A stretch of 64,000 nt of DNA from Dichomitus squalens LYAD-421 SS1. Lineage: Eukaryota > Basidiomycota > Agaricomycetes > Polyporales > Polyporaceae. Where the stretch lies: NCBI RefSeq assembly GCF_000275845.1, contig NW_006766884.1:637976-701975 (forward strand), given 5' to 3'. Below the pieces are notes generated by a model. That model was not told the origin of the DNA and did no database searches. It saw only the letters and a program-made list of their open reading frames with translations. Positions 24,271-35,846 of this stretch are shown here, in pieces. The translations under genes and the position numbers were made by a program. The stretch's first letter is position 1, and each line of letters begins with the position of its first letter.

Positions 24271-24667
24271 AATCGCTGACGTTGATTTCGGGGGCTCCAA
24301 AGGTACGATGGCGGTAGTACACGGGAATAGCGCGTGAGGAGCGATGGGTAGTCAATTGGTCCTGCGAAAGGAGCCACCATTCCGCCAGCTTGATTGAGAG
24401 TGCTTGGCGCTAAAACTGCGGTGCGTTCACTCTTGTATGACGCACTGCCAAGGCTGCAACGACTGGGAAAGTTCTCAATATACATTAGTATATACAAGGC
24501 GATACTCATAGCAGAAGGTAAGTAAGGTGACTTTATGGTAAACACAACGATTAGCGTAGTATAGTGTATGCATGCACAAGACTGGTGCAAGGATAGGCCT
24601 AGGGAACGCGACGCAAAACGCGGGGGAAGCGGATAGGCAATCGGGGGTCTTGTGCAATACGAATGCC
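24271..24667. other. Intergenic, 397 bp
   Basis: Same-strand spacer between the DUF7918 copy B stop and the LIN1 start, so it should contain the LIN1 promoter. No gene is supported. Confidence 0.45.
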
Positions 24668-25857
24668 TCATGTAAGGTCTATGACTTCGTTGCTCCAATC
24701 GGACGGGAGACGGATGGGTGACACCTCCCGTTTCACGAACGTTTTCGACTTCTTGGCTTTCTCTTGAGCGAGCCGATATTGCAGCATAGTTATTTGCTCC
24801 TAAGCGGGCATGATTCAGCGGGTTACTTTCTACAAGAGCTGTGTAAAGATAAATCTCACCTCAATAAACGTGACACGGTCTTCGTCCTCCTCGTTGGTTT
24901 GTTCGGGTTTCACTTCAGCTTCTTCCTCTTCCTCATCCATGCGCGGTCGCTTCCTTCTACTTTGGTCCGAGTCAACATCATCTGCACCATTACCCTGAGT
25001 CTGTGAGAGCCTCTTCTTGGTTTGCGGCGGGAGCGGTGCGATACCAATGGCGCGCAGAATGTCTGTACAGAGGGTCGGGAATTCAAGTTAGATTCTCGAC
25101 CCCTACGACGCACCTATTGACCGGTACATGAACTTGAACACAGCAAAGGGATCTCTCTCCAGACCTACGGACTTGACAGACCGTTCAAGCACCGCTTCAG
25201 TTGGCTTCCCTAGCCTTGCACGTGACCACTGGCCTTTGAGCACATATTTGCCGTAGGCAAGGTAAAGGGACTAACGAACCGGCATGTGCACCAGCCTTCT
25301 TGCTCTTCTCGTGAACGGGGCCAATCTCCAGTACTTCGCCTACGGAGTAGTAGTCCTCTCCTTCGCAGAAAGACTTGACTTTCCGCATCTCAACTTCAAT
25401 GACCCCAAGCTTCTGCAGCGACGTAGAGGAAGCCGACGCGACGGTTTCATCATCTAGGCGGATCGAAATCGACTAGGGACGTTACACGAGGGTGAAGGAA
25501 CATACCGGTCAGTACCAGGTGGGAGAACTCGACGGCCCTTATTCGTCCTGGGCGGTCCGTCAACTTGGAGAAAACTCCAGTGCGTTTCCCTTCTTGCCCT
25601 CTACGCAGGACGACGCGGCCGTCGACAGAGACGATCACTTGCATCGTTGTGCTGGACGGATCACCCCAGTGTACCGAGAATGCCTTTGGAGCGAAGTGAG
25701 AGGATACCGAAACGGGTGCCGACAGACGTACCTTTCCTGCTTCACTGGGGATCCAGCATGTCACGGTCCGTTCGTCTTCCTGTTGCACATCGTACTGCTC
25801 AAGTTCCTTTCCATCGCAGCAGATATGAGCGGTGTAGCCTTTGACGCTGAGTGGCAT
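24668..25857 (-). CDS. DUF7918 domain protein (copy B) with SUMO-site and VIDLT C-terminus
   Basis: Exons 25857-25732, 25683-25506, 25453-25280, 25233-25114, 25062-24860, 24799-24668 give 310 aa. DUF7918 signatures: MPLSVKGYTAHICCDGKEL, RTVTCWIPSEAGK, AFSVHWGD, IEVEMRKVK and DPFAVFKFMYRSI followed by DILRAIGIAP. The tail is basic then acidic (RRKRPRMDEEEEEAEVKPE) and ends EVIDLT. VKPE and VKRE match the SUMO-acceptor consensus, and VIDLT is the classic SUMO-interacting motif. A heptad-like QYRLAQEKAKK helix precedes it. Exon 1 and 2 lengths equal those of copy A. It lies 173 bp downstream of copy C on the same strand, a tandem pair. Function is unknown; nuclear location is inferred from the basic tract. 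Confidence 0.85.
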
Positions 25858-26030
25858 TGTGCAATACTATGGTCGGGACGAGAGGCGGAAAAAGGCTTGG
25901 ACTTTGGACACGCCCGACGCCCACGCCACCAGCCGGCTACTGCCCTACTTATGTGACGTCCATGTCCATCACGGGATCGTGCATATCCAACTGTAACCGC
26001 TCGCTCACAACTCGCTCACAACATGTACAA

Positions 26031-28093
26031 CTACTGGTGAGATGGATCATTGACCGACACGAATTCACGCATTCTCGAGCCGCTCGCATTGCGGTCTGCC
26101 CACTGGCGAAGTGCACGCGACTCCTGGGCAGTATAGATGTAATGTAGTAGTACATAACTGCCAGTGGCTATCGTTCCATTCGTTCCCTCTTTACTGGCGA
26201 CTGGCTCGCCTTCGCAGGTGACCGGCCGAAGACAAGGTGCTGATTCCTCGAACTGATGTGGATCTATCACATATCTCAACCTGTGTCCACGCGAATATCT
26301 GTAGGGAACCCGGACACGCACCTCGACGAGAGTCTCTTCCTCCTCATCCCACGTTTCTTCCTCGTTGAGTCGCAAGTCAACATCAGACTCAACTTTCACC
26401 TCTCCAGGAGTTTGCATGGCAGGTGCGAGTCTAGCGTCTTGTGAAGGCTCTCTCTTGACATCCGGTGAGGGTTCCCTGAGCACCGAAGGCGACGGCTCTC
26501 TCTTCACTGCCGGTGGCAGCCTTACAGGAGACGATGGCTCCCTCTTCACAGCGGCATATGGTATACTGCGGAGCGGCGACGATGGCTCGTTCTTCACAAC
26601 AGGGGAAGGCATCTTCCTAGTAGGTGGCCGGGATAGTCTCCGTGGTACCGGCGACGGCTCTTTCTTGATCGGGCGTGCAGTTCCTCTGACTGGAGAAGGT
26701 GTTGGTTCTCTCTTGACACGCTTCGTCGGCTGAGTATCGACAATCGGGTTGGGTTTCCTCTTGATAGGCGGGGTCGACTCCCTCTTGACAAATGGTTCTT
26801 CCTTGACTTCGCCGCCGCTCGCGCCTTCTCCTGGAATGGTGTAGTTGTTCTTGGAACTGAGACGGACCTGGCAACGATACAAGTCAAGGGAACTGAGCAT
26901 TCGTTGCTTGGCCATAACATACCTCTACCACATTCTCCTTCTTGTCACCTTCTTGTCCGCCCGCCATTGTTGTTGGCCCGTTCTCGTCTTCGTCCTCATC
27001 CGCTGCCGGTGTTGGTCTGTCTTCATCCTCTTCCACCGCTGGTGTTGACAAGTCTGATGTCGACACGTCGTCGTTCTCCTCAAATACAGTACGCTGACGC
27101 TTGGACGGGATAGGCGAATCGTCAACTTGCGAAGGCCGACCCTCGCTGGGAGGTAGCTGTCGCTTATGGTTCCGATTTGCAAGAGACCTAGAGGAACCAA
27201 CCACGGTTGCCGAGCTCGAAGAACTTGGTGAACGTCCACGTATAATCCCCTTGGACTCGAGATACTCTGGAGTCGTCACCATCAAACGCCACGCCGCGGA
27301 CCCTTGCAAACGGTTCCCCCGTACCTCTCGGCCGGTAGTAAAATCGGAAGATAGCATACGGCTTGTCGTCGATCAGCAATGGCTTCAGGACGGTTGAGCT
27401 CGCCTTGACTTCTCTCTTGCCACCCAATCTGACACAGCAACGCTTCAATTCGTGGCTAGTTAACGTAGCGGATGGGTCACGTACGACACGCAGTGGCTGC
27501 CGGTCCCCCGACCTTTCGTCTTGTGCTCATGAACGGACCCTCCCGGCATAGGCTTTTTTGGGGTGAAAGATACAGGCACGAAGTCGAGCGCTCGACGTAA
27601 CCTTATTTCAATTGTTCCTAAGTCCTGGGTATATGCGGATGGAAGGTCATCGTCATCTGCGACCAGGATGATTTGGTTACTCAGTCTCTGTCCGTAGGAG
27701 TAGAGTGCAGTTAGAATTATACCGTGTGTGGCAAGAGGGGAAAAGTGGTACAGGTTGACAGCATCTACTGCCACACGGAAGCCCGCGTTTGATGTCTTCG
27801 ACGATCCCTTGACGTGAGACACAACACCCATTCTACGGCCGTCCATTCGGATCTCGACTGACAAGTGAGAAGGTGGCTCCGCGTCGACCCAGTGTACCTT
27901 GAACTCCTGAGAAAAGTCTTCAACGCTTCCAGGTCTATTGTGTCATTGAAAACCACGGACGCACCATGCCAGCCTCGCTGACGATATATCCCGACATAGT
28001 GACCTTGTCCTTCTCGGCCTTGGGCTTGTGAGTCTGGACCTCTTCGTCATTACAGGATATGTAGGCACCGTACCCTCGGTGCTTGAGAGGCAT
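26031..28093 (-). CDS. DUF7918 domain protein (copy C) with an array of SUMO-consensus motifs
   Basis: Exons 28093-27965, 27906-27723, 27656-27485, 27428-27325, 27266-26923, 26867-26031 give 589 aa. The N-terminus MPLKHRGYGAYISCNDEEV, EFKVHWVDAEP, IEIRLRRALDFVPVSF and YAIFRFYYRPREYLESKGII follow the DUF7918 pattern, with the first intron at the same place as copies A and B. The linker is Ser-rich with PSKRQRTVFEE. The last exon adds about 280 residues: a basic region with nine matches to hydrophobic-K-x-E (VKEE, VKRE, VKRE, IKKE, VKNE, VKRE, VKRE, VKRE, VKVE), two of them in the phospho-dependent form followed by PSSP. A C-terminal segment with LVEVRVRVPYRYSRGHRLRY may be folded. The function is unknown. 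Confidence 0.82.
26395..26815 (-). repeat. Array of VKREPS-type SUMO-consensus peptide motifs
   Basis: Translation of this part of copy C shows nine hydrophobic-K-x-E motifs within about 140 residues, most followed by P and an S/T-P. The underlying DNA units (GAxGGxTCxCTCTTxAC on the plus strand) are diverged repeats. Confidence 0.85.
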
Positions 28094-28303
28094 AGCGCCA
28101 GAGACACAACTTAAGCAGGAGATACGGTGGGCGCGGTCAAGGTCGCGACGCGTCGAAGTCGCTGGACGCGAGGTGACGCCAGTCCGACATGTGATCGAGA
28201 ATCCCGATGAGATCTTATAGCACAGTCATGTTCCTCGCGCTTGGCCCTGCTTGGCTTCTGACCGTCTCCATCCAACCTCAGTTCATCGTGCCTCCTCACG
28301 CCA

Positions 28304-31300
28304 ATGGCGACTGACGAACAATTGAAGGCTTTCATAACAAGACACCGTGAGCTGCTAAACAAGGAGCGTGAAGCGGAGATCGAGCGTACCTCGCTGCTCC
28401 TGTCCAATTGTCCTCCTAAAGTCCTCGAGCAGAAGGGCCTGTGCTTGGCCGGCCTCGGGATTGCTTCAGTCGGGATCGGTCTTGGTGGCAAGACGTGTGT
28501 ACAGCTGCCATGAAATTTTTTGGTGGGGCTCTGAAACATCTTGCCGATGTGCCCAGTCTAGTGGAGCTGGAACGACCAGCGGCGTACCATTCGAGTCCTC
28601 TGTTTCCGCCGCACACTTTAAGGTAAGGCGTATCTCTAACTCATGGGAACTGCCAAAACACAAAACAGGCCAGGCGATCTTGCACGTATAGAAGAGCACA
28701 CCTCCGGTGCGGCGGCTCCGAAGAAAGTTGCGAAGACCAAGAAATCAGGACCTGCCCAGAAGGGGGAAGGGGATAGTGTCGAAGGAGTTGTGTTCAAGGT
28801 AGGCATGTCATACGTCGCAGTGCAGTGGTATGTCTTACGCCTTCTTAGGTCTCTGAAACCCGCATTGTCATAGCCGTAGATCCTCCGGAGACAGGTGGAG
28901 AAGACCTCGACCTGCCGGACAGGTGTCGGGTCGTCAAACTCGCAAATAGCGTGACTTACGACAGGTCAGTAATCTTCGCCTTCGCACTCCATATATGCTA
29001 ACGGCATATAAGCAGAATGATCAAAGCCCTCGATCAGCTAGAGAAAGTTGTGTTGTCCAACTCTGACGTCGTGCGTATCCTTGGCAATAATTGGAGCGGA
29101 CATTTCTGACGAGCGTGGTGGTGCAGAAGGAAGACAAATTCTTGCCCAAGCTGACTCCTCTCGATCGCGTCCTCATGGGAATGGCACCACCTTCAGAAAG
29201 GGTGCCTATCAAAGATATCAAGTTCTTCGATGGCTCTTTGAATCCGAGTCAACAAGAGGCGATCCGCTTCGCACTCGGATCTCCAGAAGTTGCATGCATC
29301 CACGGACCTCCAGGTAGATTATCTCTTCAAACTTTGATGATGAAGAGTATTTGACCACTCCGCTGCAGGAACAGGGAAGACGCATACTCTAATAGAACTT
29401 ATCCGTCAGCTCACTACCGTCACGCCGACCAATCCCAAGCCCCTCCGACTGCTCGTGTGCGGTGCCTCCAACCTGTCCGTGGATAACATTCTAGAGCGAC
29501 TCCTCGCCCTTCCGGCTCCAGATAACGGCAAGAAACTGAAGGTGACACGTGTGGGACATCCCGCTCGGGTCATGAATCAAGAAGAAGTGCTTGAGGTAAC
29601 TCTGGAAGTTAAAGCCAGCCGGAGCGACCAGGTCAGCAGTCTGGTTGTTATGTCTCTTAGAAGCTCATGCGTATTTCCTGCTTAGGCCGCCCTGGCGAAG
29701 GACGTCAAGAATGAGCTCGAGGCGGCGCTTGACACCCTTTCGGGAAAAGGGAAGGGCGCGAAGGGTAAGGCACCGAGGGGACTGGAACGTAAGAAGATGT
29801 GGGAGGAAGTTAAAGCTCTGCGAAAGGAGTAGGTACTGGACCAAGATGACGTCGCACGCTGTGCTGACAGTACACTCCAGGTACCGCCAGCGCGAAAGCG
29901 GGGTGGTGGAAAGTGTCATGAGCGAATCGCAAGTCGTTCTTGCGACTTGCCATTCCGCGGGTGGCAGACAGGTGCGATCGCAGGATTTTGACGTTGTCAT
30001 CATCGACGAGGCGACGCAAGCCGTAGAAGCTGTAGGATACCATCCATTCTCTTTGGCATCGACGATATGCATTGATGGTTCGATGTCAGGTGTGCTGGAT
30101 ACCCATCTTCAAGGCGCAGAAGCTAATCCTCGCTGGAGACCCAATGCAACTTCCGCCGACTATTATATCGATAGACAAGAAGGAGAAAAAAGCGAAGAAC
30201 GCTGGAGCTTCAGCACCTGGAAAATCTATCGCTACCCCAAGTGGCAAGAAATCGGCTGCGGAGAAGACGGGACAGAAGACGGAACAACCGAGACCCCCGA
30301 AAGACGAAGAACCAGAATCAGGAGGAGATGAAGATGGAGACACCGAGTCCGGTGAAGACGAAGGTGACTGTGCAATGACGGCCGACCCAAAGGAGCCGCT
30401 GAGGTCTACACCCCGGGATCCGCACAAGCCTGGGCCGAAGGCGGTCCTACGTACACCTCGCACCCTTGAAACGACGCTGTTTGAACGGCTAGAGAAAATG
30501 TACGGACCAGGCATCAAGCGTATGCTCACCGTCCAATACCGGTGCGTAGCACATGTCTCTGTTTCCACTCTATGCGCTCACACGAACTCCACAGAATGCA
30601 TGCCCATATCGCGTCTTTCCCGTCGAAAGTCATGTATCACTCTAGACTGAAGTCCCACCCGTCCGTAGAGGCGCACCTCCTCCGCGACTTGCCGAATACT
30701 AAGACAGACTCGGAGGACGATGAGAAGGAGATCCTCGGCACCCCTGTCGTCTTCTACGACACTGCAGGCTGTGAATACTTTGAACGACTGGAAGGTGACG
30801 GCGACGAAGGAAGTCGCTGTAACGAGAACGAGGCTTCCGTAGTCAAGATGTGGGTCGATCAGCTGGTACATCCTCCCTGTTAACTGCATAGGGGGCCCAA
30901 GCGTTGACCCACACCTCTACAGGCTGGCGCAGGAGTCCTGCCATCTCAGATAGCTGTGATCACGCCGTACGCCTATGTTCTCCGGACCGCGCAGCAGCAC
31001 ACTGACATGTCCACAACAGATACCAAGCGCAGGTCACGCTCCTCACGTCCCTGCTCCGCCCGATCTATGGTCCCGAACTCGAGATCGGGACCGTCGACGG
31101 GATGCAAGGCCGGGAGAAAGAGGCTGTGATCATCAGCCTCGTACGGAGCAACGAGAAGGTACACGGCCCTCCTACGACGTTCAGGTTGACCGCTGACGAC
31201 ATACTGCATTGCAGCGGGAGGTCGGCTTTCTCAAGGACAAGCGAAGGCTGAACGTGGCCATGACCCGAGCGCGCCGACACCTGGTTAGCTGTTCCGACAG

Positions 31301-31450
31301 GTCTGGTTTCCGTCTGTCAGCTAATCCTCATCCTTCCGTCAGTGCATCATAGGCGACTCTTCGACCGTGCAGCATGGCAGCCCGTTTCTGAAGAAGTGGA
31401 TGGCGTGGCTGGAAGCCAACGCTGATGTCCGCTACGCCGGTCTTGAATGA
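28304..31450 (+). CDS. HCS1: SF1B DNA/RNA helicase, Hcs1/IGHMBP2 (SMUBP-2) type
   Basis: Fifteen exons give 794 aa in frame (28304-28494, 28557-28622, 28669-28798, 28849-28964, 29016-29070, 29127-29313, 29369-29631, 29686-29828, 29881-30031, 30090-30541, 30595-30865, 30923-30966, 31020-31158, 31215-31283, 31343-31450). Motif I GPPGTGKTHT is split by an intron after GPPG. Other motifs: Ia [68 protein letters not shown] and [14 protein letters not shown]. The N-terminal 1B-like barrel and stalk ([17 protein letters not shown]) fit the Upf1-like subgroup. An acidic Ser-rich insert lies after motif III. Relatives unwind DNA with polymerase alpha or act on tRNA/ribosomes, so the physiological role is open. 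The AN1/R3H modules of animal IGHMBP2 are absent, as in Hcs1. Confidence 0.93.
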
Positions 31451-31755
31451 CCCAGGCGCAGATTGCAGATGACAAATGAGGGAGGTGCTCAGTGATGTAC
31501 ATCCGGCAGCCCTGATTAGAGAGTTGCACCACACTGAGAGAGGTCCAAAAAGTGTACAATACACAGCAATCTCGTGTAACATCTAGCTTTCCCGGACCCT
31601 TGGAGACCTCTATCAGAACCTTCCTGTCAGAGCATGTAGTATGTACAGCACGAGGAAATTTGTACAGCTACGTTAAGGGCCAAGTTTCATAGCGATATCT
31701 CACAAGAGGGTATGGAGGAGAGGGAGAGGTGGTCGATATTGTCTGAGCCGTGCAA
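31451..31755. other. Convergent intergenic region
   Basis: 305 bp between the helicase stop and the PQ-loop gene stop; two 3' ends. Nothing else is supported. Confidence 0.5.
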
Positions 31756-33751
31756 TCAAAGCGCAGCTGCGGGCTCCCGGCTGACGCTGCCTCCCCGTCG
31801 ACGGGAGGTGACTGGGGCATCCTCGACAGCCCCGGTCGCTTCTGCGCTCAACAACCCCGCCTCCTCTTCGTTGTACGTGCGGGAAGCATGCCGACCACGG
31901 GGCGGGGAGCCTTTCGGCCGGTACAGGAAGGACTGACAAACGATCGTGACGTCGAACATAAGGGTGCCGCCGCTGCCAAGGAGGTATCTGATGGGTGATG
32001 AGATGAGCTCGAGATGCACGCGAGGAGTAGGATCTGACGTGCACGTACGGGATGCTCTCGCGCATGAATGCAGATGCTTGTGGAGGGGGTAGTTGCAGAT
32101 TAGGAGACGTGAGGATTGATGCTACGTAGAATGTGTTGCCCAGGAATGCAAAGATGAATAAATATATGGAAAGACCCTATATTCCAGAAGACAGCATATA
32201 TGAGTAATATGCTATGCGTGTTGTAGTCGAGGACCATCATACCTCTACAGACTTGCGGACAAACTGAAGGTGGTGATAAATACGCACAGCGGTGACAATT
32301 AATGGACAAGACTCACGTTCTTCCAGATCTGCGGTAATCGAGATGTAAGGTAGAGAACGGTGCATATCCATGCGGATATTCGGCCAATGATGAACTCCAT
32401 CGAGGGAGCTGGCTCGGGTTGTTCTAGCAAGAAGTCCTCGATAGATCGAGTGAATTCTACGGCAGCGGGCCCTCCCGCGAGTTGCGCAGAAAGTATGGGG
32501 TCTGCTATTCGCGTATCGACGACCACAGCTGGGAACACTGCTATAGGCACCACTGGCGGTACGTCCGCGCGCGCGAGTACCTTCCCTGTCCTCTCCGCGA
32601 GAACATTGGGATGCGGAAGCGTGCTCCCCGCAAATGTCCCAACGCCGAACAGCGCCCACATGCCGAGGAATACCATCGTCGCCCCTTTCCGGCTAGCTCG
32701 CGAGCTCCGCCTGTGCGAGTTGGCCGCGAGCCATTCCTCGTCGTCCTCTGCAACGTCGACCGCCCTGACGGTAGATCGTCCTCGAGGTATCGCCTCGGGC
32801 TCATCGAGAGGTACGGACATCTGCAACGCGTGGGGCACACGACTTGATTGTCGACTGTGCCGGACGCTCGCGGGACCCGGACCAGGGTACGAGTCATACC
32901 CCCAAGCGACCTGTTTCCGCCGTGCTGTCCGTCCACCCTCCGAGTGGAAGCTCTCCGCCAGGCGCGCCAGTGCGTCTTCATCTACGTCGTCATCATCGTC
33001 GAACCCGGGAGAGCGAGGCTCTGTCGAGTGCGAGCGAGCGCCGTGTCGTTGCGAGTGCTCCTCCTGCTGTGCGGCGAGCGCCGCGACGGCGGCTACGTTT
33101 GCTGCGACATTGGAGAGGGCGCGATATCGGGGCGCGCTGGCGGCGCGTTCGATTGAGTACCGACGGGTGCCGAGCGTCCCGGAGATGGTGCGCTCGCGAC
33201 CGTGAAGGTATGCAGGAGGGATGGCCTTCGCTTTCCTAGCGTAGTAGAAGTATTGCACGAGAAGACTCAGGTCGACCAGACAGAAGTAGGTAGCGAGATA
33301 TGTCTAGGAACAGGTTGAGGAGTTTGTGCTATGAGCGTAGGTATTGTACAGGCTCACCTGAAAGGGTAACTGGTTGGTTAAGATGCAACCAATCAAGTTG
33401 GTGGTATCACCTAGTGGATGGACATGAAGTCAGAGAAGCGCAAAATGAGCGACGCTCACGCGACATATTGCGCGATCTGTCTAGGGCATTGCGGGTTGTC
33501 GCGCCGAAGTATATAGCACTCACCGAGCAGCCAGTTCATGAGAAATGGGAAGGCTAGGCCCTCGACCGATTGGCGTCGTGCATTCTCGAGAACCTGGCTA
33601 TGGATGACGCGCTCGACGGTGAGATGATTTGTCCACGCGACTGATTGGGATGCGGGGTAAAAGAAGCCGAGACTTACGGGAACTGTGCGCCCAACCAGCA
33701 CGCGATGGAGGTGTAGCCTAGGAGCTCGGAGAATGCTGCGCTGAGTAGCAT
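31756..33751 (-). CDS. PQ-loop vacuolar amino-acid transporter-like protein with long loop insertion
   Basis: Exons 33751-33678, 33597-33524, 33410-33358, 33303-32317, 32263-32243, 32176-32049, 31987-31756. The first PQ-loop repeat gives LGYTSIACWLGAQFPQVLEN then SVEGLAFPFLMNWLLGDTTN; the second gives RISAWICTVLYLTSRLPQIW, KNFVRKSVE and GLSIYLFIFAFLGNTFY. The second motif is partly encoded by a 21-nt exon (FVRKSVE). YLATYFCLVDLSLLVQYFYY follows repeat one. Between the repeats is a hydrophilic insert of about 200 residues rich in Arg, Ser and acidic runs. The C-terminus has YLLGSGGTLMFDVTIVCQSF and an NEEEAGLL sequence resembling an acidic dileucine sorting signal. The family (Ypq1, PQLC2) exports cationic amino acids from vacuoles; substrate here is inferred. 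Confidence 0.9.
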
Positions 33752-34223
33752 GGGCGAGTGTGCATGCGACGTCGACGAGGGGGGAGAGACGGCCGCTGTT
33801 TGCTGAGAGATAGCGGGAGGGCACGGTGGGAGAGAAGCGAGACAGGCAGCGTGAGGGTCGCTCTATCTTGGCGCGCTGTCCCGCCTCCCAGTCCGCTCCG
33901 CCCGGGCCTCTCCCCCCCATGAGCTGCCTATTCCGGCTGTCCTCCATCTTGCGCTCGCCCGTCCTCGTCTTCTGACTTGCAACACTTGCGCCTCAGGCCA
34001 CAGCCTTGTATCATCATATTGGACGCGCTGTGTTTCAGCACTTCAGTCCAAGAACTCTATCCGACCAGCTGCATCATCTCGAGCACAGGCGGTGGTGGCG
34101 CAACTCAGCCCGAAGCAACAAGAGCCCCCCTTCGCGTGCCATTTCCATCCGCAGAACGCTCCCGGAGCCTTTCGATTTTTTCACAGCTGCCGACTTCGCA
34201 CTCTTCGCTGTCGCTCACGCAAC
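33752..34223. other. Divergent intergenic region
   Basis: 472 bp between the PQ-loop gene and the LisH/CTLH gene, both starting outward. C/T-rich on the plus strand near 33940-34200, common for basidiomycete promoters. No other element is supported. Confidence 0.5.
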
Positions 34224-35612
34224 ATGTCGAATAAGGCTGGATCCTCGTTCTCAACGAGGGCAAGGCTATTGAACCCAGCGCCGGAGGAGCTCGTGAGTCT
34301 ATTATTGCACTGTTCGCCTGCGCAGGCTCAAATATGTGTTTCACTGCAGCGCCAGCTCGTACTAGACTATCTCGTGCACAATTGCTATACCTCTGCAGCT
34401 AGAGTCTTTGTCGGGGAGAGCAGCGGCCCCAAGGATGTCGACGCCGACGGAGACGAGGTTATGGCCTCCCCAGTGAAAGAAGCCTCGAACGAACTAGACG
34501 AGTTCGAAGAGAGGCTCGCTATGAGCGAGCTCCGCAAAGGCGCGCCAGAATCTTGCCGTTCGCTCGTTGCATACACTTAACCCTCCCCAGACATCCGGAC
34601 CCGCATCCTGACTGGCAATATCGAAGAGGCAACCGCACTGCTCAACAAGCACTTCCCCGCAGTCCTTTCGGAAAACATGGAGGCCGACGGAGCACCTTCC
34701 TCTCCTTCCATACCCTCGGGCAGATTTTCGTATCTCCCTTCGACCTCGGTCGATCCCACCCACCTCGCGCTCAATCTCCACATCCAGGCATTCATCGAGG
34801 CCGCGCGCACTATACCTCTCGAATATATCCCTCCAGGCGCCAGCACCCCCTTGCCGCACCCGCCCCTCCTGTCCGGGGCATCAGACAAGAAGCATTCCCC
34901 CCCGGGGGACGAGGATGCGGCCATGTCAGAGTTCGACAACGAGGACGCGAACGTGGCGCTCCTCATACGCGCCCAGAACCTCTACTCGGAAGCAAACCAG
35001 CTCTCCCGCCCGCAGGACCGTGCGACGTACCTTCACGAGCTCGGGCAGGTCGGCGGGGTCCTCGCGTACACGGTACCCGAGCGAAGTCCGCTCGCAACGT
35101 ACATGACCCAGACCCGGCGGGACGGTGTCGCGAACCAGATCGACAGCGCCATTCTGTGTGAGCGTTCCCTCTCACATGCGCTCTGACGCATGATCCTGGC
35201 CGATTGTGACCATTGACGTTGACCTGTGAACGCACGCCCTTGTAGATCGCGCGAAGCGGCCTATCATCTCTCGCATTGAGCTCTACGCGCGATATACTGC
35301 GACCCTCTGGGGAATGCTGCATGATAGGGACGTGAAGATACCCCCTCGCAGCACATGGCCCGCAAACGTCGCTCTTCCGCCTATGGCAGCGCTTGCGCAG
35401 GAGTCCAAAATTGTCCCTTCCAAAGACACCGGTAGCTTGGACAGCGCCATCCCTTCCGTCAAGAAGACGGCTCAGGAGAAGGAGCCCGAAGAGGTGAGGA
35501 CACCCAAAATAAACATGCGGTATCTGGCGTGCACAGCTCATGTTCGACGTTGCAGATCCTTCCCCCCTTTGACCTGCATCTGTTTGTGCAGTCTACAGAG
35601 CGCGTGTCATAG
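34224..35612 (+). CDS. LisH/CTLH/CRA-domain protein (RanBPM/GID-type scaffold)
   Basis: Exons 34224-34292, 34350-34539, 34591-35157, 35246-35493, 35556-35612 give 376 aa. LisH: RQLVLDYLVHNCYTSAARVF. CTLH: MSELRKDIRTRILTGNIEEA followed by LLNKHFPAVL. CRA region: HLALNLHIQAFIEAART, later NVALLIRAQNLYSEA and LLQ-like helices with ELYARYTATLWGML at the end. These modules occur in Gid1/Gid8-like subunits of the GID/CTLH ubiquitin ligase and in RanBPM. No SPRY domain or RING is present, so it is a scaffold or adapter relative, not the catalytic subunit. The second intron only keeps the expected LRK-DIRT junction if the donor is GC (34540); a GT donor at 34558 also stays in frame but leaves a 33-nt intron. 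Confidence 0.82.
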
Positions 35613-35846
35613 CAGAGACATGTCTGCTTGCATGCGCCTCTCGGCATTCTAGGTATCGCGTTAAAGCATCCTGCAGATTTGTCGGACTGTTATGAGCAGG
35701 AATGGGCATATTTGGTTGAATGGCACTGGAGTGTATAATTATTGTATTACATCGAATCCACCATGGACGCACCTCACTCAATCACACCCTTTCACCCGGT
35801 TCTGAGGCTCGAAGTCATGAGTCTTGCTGCAATCGACCAGGTCTTC

